In this document: positions 1 to 9,523 of the stretch, in pieces | How positions within the stretch are numbered: the first letter of the stretch is position 1 | How the letters are laid out: each line of letters opens with the position of its first letter | Origin: Asterionellopsis glacialis | Taxonomy: Eukaryota > Bacillariophyta > Plagiogrammaphyceae > Rhaphoneidales > Asterionellopsidaceae | Reading direction: 5' to 3' | Assembly (NCBI GenBank): GCA_014885115.2 | Contig: WKLE02000128.1 | Location: 964-15,221, forward strand | Length of the DNA: 14,258 bases | Notes under the pieces: model-generated | What the model saw: only the letters and a program-made list of their open reading frames with translations | Databases searched by the model: none | What the model was told of the DNA's origin: nothing | Program-made: the position numbers and the translations under genes

Positions 1-489
1 AAGATGTTTGTCAAAAAAATTTGTCACTGGTGTAAATCTTGTACTGTGAAGTTCTTGGATCTGTATATTCAGTCCATCCATCCTTGCACACTGGAAAAGC
101 TTGAGAAATAAAGCCTTTGTTCCTCTGAGTTGATTGTCTCCTAGGCATGTTTTTTTTGTTATCTATATTTTTGATTTACCCAACTTTGATGGTCTGTTCA
201 TCTCTTGGTGGACATAATAAATTACAAATTACAAGTGAAAGCAAAGGTGAGCAACAGGACCTCCTCACTCCAAAGAATCCCTGTACTAGACTTCTATGGG
301 GCATCACCAGAAAATTATGAGTGAAAAGTACAATGATTCAGCAGATCAACCTGACCCAGAGGACAAATGCTGTGAATCACTCCAAACCGTTGCAGCCAAT
401 TGAGTACAGTTAACAATGAAACCTGCAACACAAAGCCAGACAAAAATAAGAAGTTTGGCTCAATAAACAATTTAATCGAACAGAGGGAT

Positions 490-517
490 CTCATCACCTA
501 CATGTGGGTGATAAGAG
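490..517. repeat. Imperfect palindrome, copy 1 of a pair
   Basis: The right half reads GTGGGTGATAAGAG. The left half is its reverse complement with one substitution and a two-base deletion. The right half repeats almost exactly in the perfect palindrome at 541-570, so the two are related copies about 50 bp apart. Confidence 0.7.
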
Positions 518-540
518 GTTTGACTCAATGGACTAAAAAA

Positions 541-570
541 TTCTTATCACCCACGTGTGGGTGATAAGAA
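541..570. repeat. 14-bp-arm perfect inverted repeat, copy 2
   Basis: The arms TTCTTATCACCCAC and GTGGGTGATAAGAA are exact reverse complements separated by only GT. The centre contains CACGTG (552-557), the core of bZIP and bHLH binding sites, and the arms contain TGATAAG, a GATA-type word. With only two bases between the arms it suits a dimer-binding site or a cruciform better than an RNA hairpin. Confidence 0.85.
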
Positions 571-716
571 TGGGTTGGGAGATTAGTGATTATGGTTACT
601 CTGTTCAGTCTGTCCATTCTCTCACTTTTACCTTCATTGCTATCTCATGATCCCAGAATCCTAAACAGCCAGCTGATAAGCTATTTTCAGTTGGGGTTGA
701 TTGGACTTGGGACTTG

Positions 717-729
717 GGTACCAGGTACC
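717..729. repeat. GGTACC-A-GGTACC element
   Basis: Two GGTACC palindromes are separated by one base. The inner word TACCAGGTA also occurs at 2067, 2102 and 13895, so this is one member of a word family scattered through the window. Confidence 0.6.
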
Positions 730-1149
730 ATAACATCTGTTTGTAGGTCCTAAATAGCTGATCCATCAATTTTAGGAGTCTGTTTTTACCCCAGACATCC
801 ATATTGTTCAAAAGCTCTTGAGCTCTAGAATACCAATATTGTCATTGACAAGACTAGTTCCATGTTTATACCTGAATGTGTATCATTTTTATGTTTTAGT
901 ATAGTAATATAAAGTAAGATTAGATAAATACTGGATTATAGCATTATACTTAATTTCTTCAAATCAATAGCTATGTGAAAATAGTTTTAGGGCTACTCCT
1001 TCAGTTTCCTAAATTAAGTAATCAGTATTTTACTGCTTGTGTGCTTAAACAGTCATGCATACAATATACATATACATTACTGTCAATTTTCAGAACAAGA
1101 GCCATTGACAAGAAAAGGAAACTAATGGTGATAGTTTTGTGTTGCTCAA

Positions 1150-1262
1150 CTTGAATACTATGGAATTGGATTCAAAAATCTGTTTTGATGCAACACAGAA
1201 GAATCAAGTTGTTCAGTGTTGTATCAAAACAGAATTTTGAATTGATTGCTATGGCATTCAAG
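1150..1262. repeat. Long foldback (inverted repeat, 47-bp arms)
   Basis: The left arm is 1150-1196 and the right arm 1216-1262. They are the same length and need no gaps to align. I count 38 of 47 positions complementary. The outermost 7 bp and the inner block TCTGTTTTGAT are unbroken. The spacer is 19 nt. Read as plus-strand RNA, four of the nine mismatches become G:U pairs, giving 42 of 47 paired. It could be a MITE-like relic or a source of hairpin RNA. No target-site duplication is evident and no gene is nearby. Confidence 0.8.
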
Positions 1263-1574
1263 TAATGTGAAGCAAAAAAGATGCATCAGGTATTTACAGA
1301 CAGACAGTAGGCCTAGTCCAACTCAAAATCCTAATTGAACTACCAGGAGCAATCATGTAAACAATTTATGGAGCTTTGGTGGGACTCTTTTTTTTGTTTT
1401 TCTGTCAAGAATATTCTGTTGCTACAGCAGCAAAAAATTACTAGATGATTGATTCATAATGATGAAAACAACATCAAGAGGAACAATAAAACATATTCTC
1501 TGCTCTATTGCTCCTAAATTTTTACAGTAATATTTCAAAAAAAAATTTCCACCATACAGGAAAAGGACAATTGC

Positions 1575-1775
1575 TGTGTTGTTGTTCCCTCTGTGGATTG
1601 TTAATTTGACAGAGTTAATTGTTTGTTTTGTCTTTGTTTCATCTCTTTGACATGCATGGGTTTTGAAAAAACAATAAAAAGCTTTTATGGTGGCAAGTAA
1701 ATTACTTGCTTGCATTTTATCATGCCTGCAGGTGAAAACTGATGTGTTGTGGTTCCCTCAGCATGGTGGATTGTT
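1575..1775. repeat. Diverged direct repeat (1575-1602 and 1744-1775)
   Basis: The two segments share TGTGTTGT, GTTCCCTC and TGGATTGTT in the same order. The second copy has about four extra bases in the middle. The copies are about 170 bp apart. This fits an old local duplication, though the short length leaves chance possible. Confidence 0.4.
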
Positions 1776-2132
1776 GCTTGATTCAGTAGACCATCATTGA
1801 GCTGTTCATTTGGTCTTCATTGAGTAGTTGCTTCAAAATAATAACAAAATTCTTACATTTTGCCTGGATGATTAGGACTTTGATTAAGGTTTGATGGGAA
1901 AGATGCCAAATGGCCTTGAATCTCTGGCTTTGGTGGTCTCATAACCAATTAAATGACCTCAAAAATCTTATTTGGACTTTGACTTGGGTGGTCAAATGCA
2001 GGGTGCTTTAAGCACCTAATCTTTTGGTATATACATGCTGCTTGGACCACTACCTGTTAAGTCCTGTACCAGGTAGAACTTGTGGTACACAAATTATTAT
2101 TTACCAGGTACCTACCTACCTGTACACAAAAT

Positions 2133-2134
2133 NN
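2133..2134. other. Two undetermined bases (NN)
   Basis: Two N bases lie in an A+T-rich stretch just after a run of ACCTACCTACC-like sequence. They mark a consensus ambiguity or a joined assembly gap, so distances across this point may not be exact. Confidence 0.95.
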
Positions 2135-2470
2135 TTCCTTCATTTCCCAATAATCTCCCCTCTATTCCCTTTGTTCAAAATTGATACACTATACTCTAGG
2201 AGAAATAAGATGTATATCAATGTACAATGGTGTTTGCAAGGGAAAATGAAACTGACCTAATGTACCATAAATAATGGGGAAAAAATGACTATATTCCTTT
2301 GTGGGCATAACCACCCCCTAATCTGTAGGAAGCCTGGATCCAAGACAAACCTATTTCATTTGAGATAATCTATCTAATTGTTTGACAACCTTCCTTTGTA
2401 CTGCCAACATGTTGTTTATTTCTTCACACTTTATTGTTTTTTATTGATACTTCTGAAAACACGTATTGTT

Positions 2471-2499
2471 AGATGAGATATCTGACATATATCTCATCT
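2471..2499. repeat. 11-bp-arm hairpin
   Basis: The arms AGATGAGATAT (2471-2481) and ATATCTCATCT (2489-2499) are exact reverse complements around a 7-nt loop. There is no gene beside it and no T-run that would suggest a terminator. Confidence 0.75.
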
Positions 2500-2862
2500 G
2501 AGTATTTTATCCCAATATTTTGTTGTGAGTATAGATTTCAAGTACTTGGAAAAAAAAGTTTCCAGAAATAATTAAACCATGCAAATGGATGAAGGACAGA
2601 GACACACCTGCAAGTGATTCCAGACAATGATCAAGGCCAGAATTAATTATCCAAATCTCTTTCATTTGCATGTGTGAAGGATGGTAAACAGAGACTTGTG
2701 GCCAGCAGGACCATATAAGTGTTGGAATTGGATAATTTTGAGGGTTGGTTGGATTCATGGATGTGATGAAAAATTTCATGATGTTGATGATGGTACATGA
2801 AAAAAGTAATCAGTCTCAATCATGGTACCTGATAGATGTGATACCTCTTTCATGAATTGGTG

Positions 2863-2880
2863 CTGATCCTGATCCTGATC
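2863..2880. repeat. (CTGATC)3 tandem repeat
   Basis: Three perfect copies of the hexamer CTGATC. This is a short minisatellite-like run with no coding context. Confidence 0.85.
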
Positions 2881-3120
2881 CAGAAATAATGAAAAACCAT
2901 CAGAATACATCTATAATAATGGAATATACTGCCCAGTATGGCATCAAACATGATGTCACTGACTGTTGTTACCAATTTTACTTTCTACCTAATCAACGAA
3001 TTCCACCTCAGAGAGATTTTTGTTTCCATTTCGTGGAAAAAAAATAATTAGTATGGCTGCTTGGTTGAGGTTGCATAGTATGTATCATGTTGGTGAACAT
3101 ATACCCAGAATAGAATTGAA

Positions 3121-3153
3121 GACACAAATACTTAGATGACACAAATACTTAGA
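3121..3153. repeat. 17-bp tandem duplication
   Basis: GACACAAATACTTAGA occurs at 3121-3136 and again from 3138, so the period is 17 bp. The copies are identical over 16 bp, which suggests a recent slippage duplication. Confidence 0.85.
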
Positions 3154-3634
3154 AGAATATCTTCAAGCAACATCAAGTAGAACAACCAAATAGGGACTAC
3201 AATCATGATGGCACAATGATAAATGGCCAAGGCACCACACATGGCAGAATTATTTAATCTGGTCCAGCTCTACCTATGGCTATGTAATAATAAACATAAT
3301 TTAAGTCTTGTTTAATTCACTTTGTTGCATAAAGAAAAGGAATCTTGATCTTGATAATAGTAAAAGGAGAGTTCTTGAAGTACTACTAGTAAGAAGTACT
3401 GCTCACCCCCCAAAAATCAACCAAAAGGCCATGGTGTAGGATTTTTTTATATTATTACAGTTACAGTTTGAATCTTGTAGGTACATGACTTAAGGCATCT
3501 GCCGGTACTTCAATACAATAGGACCTACTAACTACCTGCTTGACTGAGTGAGCCTGAAAATAGGTCTTTACTATTTTAAAAAATCCCCAGCAACTCCATG
3601 AAAAGACATGGCAAATCCCCTAATGCACACCATC

Positions 3635-3658
3635 TGTTGTTGTTGTTGTTGTTGTTGT
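3635..3658. repeat. (TGT)8 microsatellite
   Basis: Eight perfect TGT units. The last units run into one copy of the diverged motif described at 3651-3700. Confidence 0.95.
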
Positions 3659-4425
3659 AGAACATACTTGTGTAGCTGTAATAGGAAATATAATTTTATT
3701 TGCATGTACAAATATCAATAACTACAATACCAAAAAAAAATTAAAAAATTTTTGAAAGGAAATGTAAGTTTTGTTCTTCTCAAACTGGCATATAACCATC
3801 AGTAAAATCCCAGGAAAGGGACATGAAAACAACACCTTTTTTAGCTTCAATACTGATTTTCAGCACTACTTGTAGCTATATCATATATGTGATATTGAAT
3901 ATACTTAATTTCAAATTATCAAAGTCATCCAGACCAGAAACATTCATCAAAACCTGCTCTTCTTGCTGGGGGACAGTAAAGTTTCTCACTTTCTAAACTT
4001 ATAGTATCTAGCCTCCACAAGACCCCCCCTCTGATCCAAAAGATTGGTAACAACTTCTTTTAGTATTTCTAGAATAACCACACATGTGGATCTGTTCTAA
4101 CCACCAGTAAAGAATATAATTAGTAAGTTTGATTGTACAACATCACCAAGACTACAATCACAAAAACCTGTTCAAGATGCTTGAATGGTTGAAAATATAT
4201 CTGTAACCTCATAATCATATCTGCTGTACCTTGGGAACAAACCAAAAAGGCACCATGGTAGTACATTTTATTGGTGTATAGGATAGTCATACACATTATG
4301 TACAACTGTAAGAGTGACATGATTGAGGGGAACCAAAGCAATCTAGTATGCAAAATCTATAAAAACGTGTCCTTCTCTTTAGTAAAGAAGGAAGTTTCTG
4401 TCTTCACCCTCTTTATCCCCTCATG

Positions 4426-4447
4426 ACATCTAACCTACATCTAACCT
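4426..4447. repeat. 11-bp tandem duplication
   Basis: Two perfect adjacent copies of ACATCTAACCT, followed by a further partial ACCTA. No coding context. Confidence 0.85.
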
Positions 4448-4615
4448 ACCTAAATGTAACAGAATCAAGTCTTCTTACTTATAAATCTATAACAGAAAAT
4501 TTAATCTTTTGACCTTTAGGTCATTTTATACACAAATGAGTACCTTAAATATGTAGGTTCTGTAATATTTTGTGTAAAGTTGTTCTACAGAAAGTGATTT
4601 GATTAAAGGGGGTGT

Positions 4616-4739
4616 CTGGTACAAAATTGCAGAATAAATATATAATTTAGTCTCAAAAGTATCCTATGTGTAGAAAAAGAAAATGTAGACTGTGGTACAA
4701 AATTGCTTTACACATATATAATTTACTTTCAAAAATATC
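4616..4739. repeat. ~48-bp direct repeat, period 76
   Basis: TGGTACAAAATTGC occurs at 4617-4630 and at 4693-4706. The similarity continues in register through ATATATAATTTA and TCAAAA to about 4663 and 4739, with scattered substitutions. It is a local duplication of moderate age. Confidence 0.8.
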
Positions 4740-5260
4740 TTACAGAAACACAAAAAACTACAAGGTCAAATGTATACAATTTCCATCTTTTCATTGATTT
4801 TCATTGATCAACAAAGCCAAGACAATAATATGTCATAAAAATCTGGTATGGATGTTAAAAAAGAAGTTCTTATATACTGTATACTTTTACTAAAGTTATA
4901 GATGATCCCAAGGAACCCCATGAAAAGGACATTGTAGCTGAAGTACACTCCCTGTAGGACACTCTTGAGGATGGATGATTGATGCATGGGCAAGCAGACG
5001 GACTCACTAAAAATTACCATTTACTAAAATTTCCTGATTTCTTACTTCTTACTAATTTGCCAGATTTCTCCAGCATAAAACTAGATCTTTAAACTAGCTC
5101 ATAATTTTCATCACCAAATAAAAGTCTTCTTTTCTTTTGTGTGTTGATTGTCTGATTGTTGTGTTGTGCCACCGTTGACACTAGCAGCATAGGGCAGTAG
5201 CTAGTAGCCAATTGCTCTGTTTGTAGTTGCATGATCCTCTCAGCAATGCAGCAGTAAGTA

Positions 5261-5278
5261 TAATATTTTAAAATATTA
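5261..5278. repeat. 18-bp perfect A/T palindrome
   Basis: TAATATTTTAAAATATTA is identical to its reverse complement. The A+T-only composition makes chance occurrence fairly likely. Confidence 0.7.
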
Positions 5279-6382
5279 ACCTCCCAGGAGTTCAACAAAA
5301 AGATATCAGCACTACTAATCACTTGTATTTCTGGAGTAGCCAACTATTTTTTGGACATCTTGCCTTAATTTCTATCATTTTTGATTAAGCAAAGTCACCA
5401 ACAAGTAGACAACAAAAATTTAGGATGCCTAGTAGTTTTCTTGATGATAGGAAATTTCTGTATTCTTGGGTCTGTTTAAAACTTCCAGGAAGAAACACCA
5501 ATATATATCATGGTATTTACCTCCTTTAAACAAAAACTGGTAGACTATTTAAATTGCTGCTTCTGTTCAGGGGGTTACTTTTATACACTTGACCCACAGT
5601 GATTATAACCATAATTAAGCTGTGGAGTACAATTTTGTGAAGTGGAGCTTACTGGATGGAAAATAGAAAGAGGAAGCAATGGTGCAAATATTGACTACTG
5701 TACACTGACCAAGCAGATGCTAATTGAAAACTAGTTTAAATGAAGGGTTATCAAGTACCATTTCTGGCCAGATGTCACATCATATTGACCTACCTAATCC
5801 TGGAACCACTCTAGCAGAATATATTTTTTGCTGAATGAAGTTTCTGGTATTCTTCCATTTGTATCAAGTCCCCAGCATACACTCCTTCAAAAGGAAATTG
5901 AACACTCATCTTCTTTATTATTATGACTACAAAAAATATTTTGAAATACATTCTTGATGATATAGGTTATTCCTGTACTCTTCAGGTCTCCACCAGGAAT
6001 TCAAATCAAATGGACATGGTGGCACCCAGATATGTTATTTATTTTTGTAGTGTAGAAGCTACATCAAGCTGTGGTAGTAAATATAATTTTATATTTGGAC
6101 CAACCAAAATCACCCAAATTAACAAAAATGGGAACATATTCTTAATGCTAATATAAACTTTCTGTACTATTCTTCAACTAGTTGTAACATACAAGAAGGT
6201 AAAAAAAAACAAGGAAAGGACATATTACATTCATATACATATATTTCTTGCTATATAAGGAGTTACTTGTATTTGTTGCTATAATACTGAAAATGTAATT
6301 TAATGTTGAATGTTAAAAGTCAGCTTAGCAATTCAAAAATCATAAAAATCTATTCTTGGTGATAAATCAAATTTGCTATATC

Positions 6383-6420
6383 CTAAGAGGAAACAACAAG
6401 AGGATTCTAAGAGGAAACAA
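6383..6420. repeat. 14-bp direct repeat, period 24
   Basis: CTAAGAGGAAACAA occurs exactly at 6383-6396 and 6407-6420. A short recent duplication in non-coding DNA. Confidence 0.85.
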
Positions 6421-7648
6421 GGAATTGATATGATACACTCACCTTTTATTTTTGTAGAATCTAGTAACTGCTACTGCTGTGACAGTCAATATAATTTAAT
6501 CTGGATTGAAACAATAAAACAACTCAGACAATTATGGAACAATAGAAACTAATTCCTAAACCATTTGCTGTGTTGTTATGGCTGTTCTTGTACTAATCAA
6601 GTAATTTTTTCTTTGCAACAACAGAAAATAATTATTGGAAAATCTAGTAGTATCTTTTTACAATTCCACACATGGGTGTGCCAACACTTTATTCTTTATG
6701 TAATTTAGTCTAGAGGATGTAATCAAAGATTTTTTGTTTAAAAAAAATGTTGCTACATATTCTTGTCAGATGATTGTCTGCTAGATTTTGTTCTTGTTGT
6801 CATAACAATGCTGTCTGATTTAGCAATAATAGATCATTTTTCATATCTGGATATTTTCAAGTTCAAGTGCTTGGATTTGACTAAGTACCTGTCTTCCTAA
6901 TTCTTTAACTAGATGTGTGTTTGAAAGAATTGTTGAGAATTTGCTTTTGATCCTTTTGTGTTTCAGTAGATTAGTACTATTAGCAAAAGGAAAAGCACAA
7001 GCAACAAGATGATATATGTGACCTGGTATTAGTATACATATCACAGTTGATTATATCAATATACATGGCCAAAAGAAACCATTTTAGGCTCATTATCAAT
7101 TTATTACAGCCATTAGATTAGTGGGTATGATTGGTGGGTTGTTTTGGTTATAGAGTAGTGGGATTAGGTAATTTAAGAAGTGATGATGCCTATTGGTATT
7201 ACTTTTGGTTAATTAGTCTAGCATTCAACAAGGGCATGACAATTAGTTTTCTCTGATCATTCGAGCAAACAAGCATACAGTCATAGGCAACTTCCAGTAC
7301 TATACACAATAAGTTAATCATTTAGTTAGTTAATTGGTTATGGCCATTGGCTGTAGGTGTGAACTAGGATCAGAAGTATGCAATACAGAAGATACTACTA
7401 CATATCATAGCAATCACTTTCTTAAGAAGTTTATAGTATATTATTTATATTGACTGATCATAATGATTGTAGGATTATACTCTATACTACATAGACCAAA
7501 AAACTTCTGATATATAAAAATTTCTCTATTGAGCCTCCTCAACCACAAATACTATTACTCAGAGTTGGAAATGACCCATTGAAGAAGAATAAAAAGCTAC
7601 AAAATATAACCAGTAAAGCATAGAGTTTAGATTTGTTGAAGGTGGTAT

Positions 7649-7663
7649 CAGCAGCAGCAGCAG
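7649..7663. repeat. (CAG)5 microsatellite
   Basis: Five perfect CAG units in non-coding A+T-rich DNA. Confidence 0.9.
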
Positions 7664-8498
7664 TAAAATTCAAAAAGTTACTTTTACACATTTTCTACAT
7701 GATTGTGGTCAGAAAAAATCAAGAATCCTTTGAATGAATTAGTCTGCTGCCAGGTACACAAAATATTTCTCTAAATATTGGCTTGCAAATTGCACAATGG
7801 TGTCAATTCTGACACCTTCAAAAGAAATGCAAGATATCTATAGGTTCTATTGATAGATGAATAAAAAAAACTGTTTGAGATTCCAGCTGAGACCAATAAT
7901 TCAGTTAGTCTAGTACCATGAATTCAGTACACAGTAGAAATAAAAAAAGAACTAAAGTTTTTTTGGGGGACAATGATGCTAAACATGTTAGTAAGGGGGT
8001 GGAGGGGCTTCTTCATATCAAAAATCAGACTATAGATGAACTGCAAATAGTGTTTTGTAACAGATCATGTTAATAATCTGCCATATTTGATACAATGAAA
8101 TGGATTATTCTCAGGGTGTTGAGACCAAGAAGAATTAATAAGAAATGACAAAAAAAACTAGTAGAAAACATGGGAACAGTTAAATCCGAGGAGAAAAAAT
8201 GATGGGCATCATCAGAAATGAAGTTATGGCACCACCTTTTAAGGAATAGCTAGAAAGCACAATAAATTATTTTCATGTTATCCATGCATAGTAGTACCAT
8301 CATTTTTTTCATGACTTGTTTGTCAACATTGTTGGAAAGTACTTTTATAGAGAAGAATTCTTTAACATGAAATATTAAGAAAAGTTTTAAACATAACTTA
8401 ACTTTTACAATTTCCATTTCCATTGAAAAATATGAAAATGTTCCAAAAAAATTTGATACTACCAGCAATAAAGGAATAATATTTTCTTGTCCCCCCCT

Positions 8499-8518
8499 TC
8501 CTTTTTTTAAAAAAAGGA
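8499..8518. repeat. 20-bp perfect palindrome, T7/A7 core
   Basis: TCC, then seven T, seven A and GGA form a perfect palindrome immediately after a run of seven C. It is homopolymer-driven, and a likely place for sequencing or assembly error. Confidence 0.8.
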
Positions 8519-8945
8519 TTGTTATGCTATAGAAGAAAGTAGATGAATATAGTCTCATTGTTTGTGCATTCTTTTTCAAGCTTCTCTTGCTGTGGTTTGC
8601 TTTTGATGCATAACCTACCAACTTCTGGTTTCTGTTATCATTATAGTAATTCTTGAGCATCTATAATTATACTAATACTTTGAACAGTACTACTATTAAT
8701 AATACTATAAAGGGACAATATACTAGCATTGTAAGTTAATAATTAGAAGTAAAAAAAAAAGTAGGATTATTATTATAGTCTTAGATATCTCCTGCATGTA
8801 CAACTTACTTATGCTACTAATTAGTGATACTGTGTTGTTCTTGTACATCACTAGGTGCTTAGTTACTTGAGTAAGAGAGTGATTCTCTGTACTATACAGA
8901 GTCATACAATTTATGTGTGCATATTTTTTCATGATCAACCAATCA

Positions 8946-8959
8946 TGATGTTAACATCA
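8946..8959. repeat. 14-bp palindrome TGATGTTAACATCA
   Basis: Perfectly self-complementary. It lies within a small cluster of ATCATG/TCATGA words (8929-8960) about 560 bp upstream of the TMTC start codon. Possibly a protein-binding site, but nothing shows this. Confidence 0.5.
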
Positions 8960-9109
8960 GTATGAAACCTATGATCAGAGAAATCTGCAAATATGATGGT
9001 GCAAGAATTGATTATGTATTTAGAGATTCAGATTCAGAGCTGTTTGTTGAAAAGTTAGAATTTGTGATCACAACTAATGTTCACTAACTAGTCCTCTTAC
9101 TAATTAGAA

Positions 9110-9523
9110 CGTGGTAGTTACCGGTAGGTACTCTCTTGAGGGTTTCTGTACTACCGAAAAAAGTATTTATTAGTACTATTCATTAATGTTCGAGTTATCC
9201 AGGATTTGGGTCGTTGGTTCTTCTGTTATTATTCAGATTAGAGACCGAGTTACCCAAAAAATCTTTTTTCTTCTCCTGCCTTTTTGTCTCGTTTCAAACA
9301 GTCGGTTGGAAAATTCGAAAATCCAAGAAAAACTTCACGTTGTGCGATTCTCCCACACTGAAGGGTTTTGTTGTCATTACAAGTATTATACTTGTACTTT
9401 ACGCCATCAACTTCTAGATATGCCTCATACGACGGATACCCTTTGAGGCGTTGATCAAGACAAGAAGAATACTGGTGTGCTTGTATTAAAGAAATATATT
9501 TGGTTTTGTTTAAAATTTAAAGT
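9110..9523 (+). promoter_or_regulatory. Promoter/leader region of the TMTC gene
   Basis: From about 9110 the sequence becomes visibly less A+T-rich and contains CG dinucleotides (ACGTGG, ACCGGTAGGTACT, TTCGAGTT), unlike the DNA to its left, so the gene's own control region probably starts here. GTTACCGGTAGGTAC near 9117-9131 belongs to the GGTAC/ACCGGT words seen again upstream of other genes in this window. Two short frames (9186-9446 and 9214-9417) are open but resemble no family; if transcribed they would be upstream ORFs. An in-frame TAA at 9518-9520 lies just before the start codon. Confidence 0.4.

Larger units (their letters stand above)
1..2132. other. A+T-rich gene-poor DNA, left part
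   Basis: I see no supportable gene here. The open frames are short (under 100 codons), rich in Phe, Leu, Ile and Lys as A+T-rich noise is, and show no recognisable domain. I found no tRNA B-box-like sequence by eye. What can be seen is structural: two related palindromes near 490-570, a GGTACC pair at 717-729, a foldback at 1150-1262 and a weak direct repeat at 1575/1744. An AATAAA near 115 could be a polyadenylation signal of a gene lying to the left, but nothing coding precedes it within the window. Confidence 0.6.
3651..6502. repeat. Diverged ~50-bp motif, three dispersed copies
   Basis: Three places start with a (T)TTGTAG word and reach AATATAATTT after nearly the same distance: 3651 to 3687 (36 bp), 6041 to 6080 (39 bp) and 6448 to 6488 (40 bp). 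The two later copies share the exact 10-mers ATTTTTGTAG and AATATAATTT, with CTGTG and AGT in order between them. Weaker look-alikes start near 5220 and 3869. In A+T-rich DNA some of this may be chance. The listed interval spans all copies; the DNA between them is not repeat. Confidence 0.35.
2135..9100. other. A+T-rich gene-poor DNA, right part
   Basis: About 7 kb with no frame I would call a gene. The longest open frame (8250-8660, minus strand, 136 codons) encodes a Lys/Phe/Ile/Asn-rich sequence spanning homopolymer runs and shows no domain. I see no reverse transcriptase, transposase, integrase or long terminal repeat. The stretch has many small direct duplications and palindromes, listed separately, which looks like slowly decaying intergenic or old transposon DNA. 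A gene with many short exons could escape notice by eye. Confidence 0.55.

Noticed and set aside
3635..3658. Repeats as a possible CRISPR array or telomere tract
   Set aside because: The runs are simple microsatellites or two-copy slippage duplications. There are no regularly spaced repeats with unique spacers and no telomere-type tandem array.
8250..8660. A 136-codon minus-strand frame in the A+T-rich stretch
   Set aside because: It is the longest frame there, but its composition is Lys/Phe/Ile/Asn noise running through homopolymers. There is no domain, and no start context or neighbour supports it.
9214..9417. An upstream frame ending in a hydrophobic stretch (ITSIILVLYAINF) that resembles a first TMTC membrane segment
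   Set aside because: The frame stops at 9417, no convincing donor site joins it to the main gene, and the 9524 start already supplies the first membrane segment. Most likely leader sequence.
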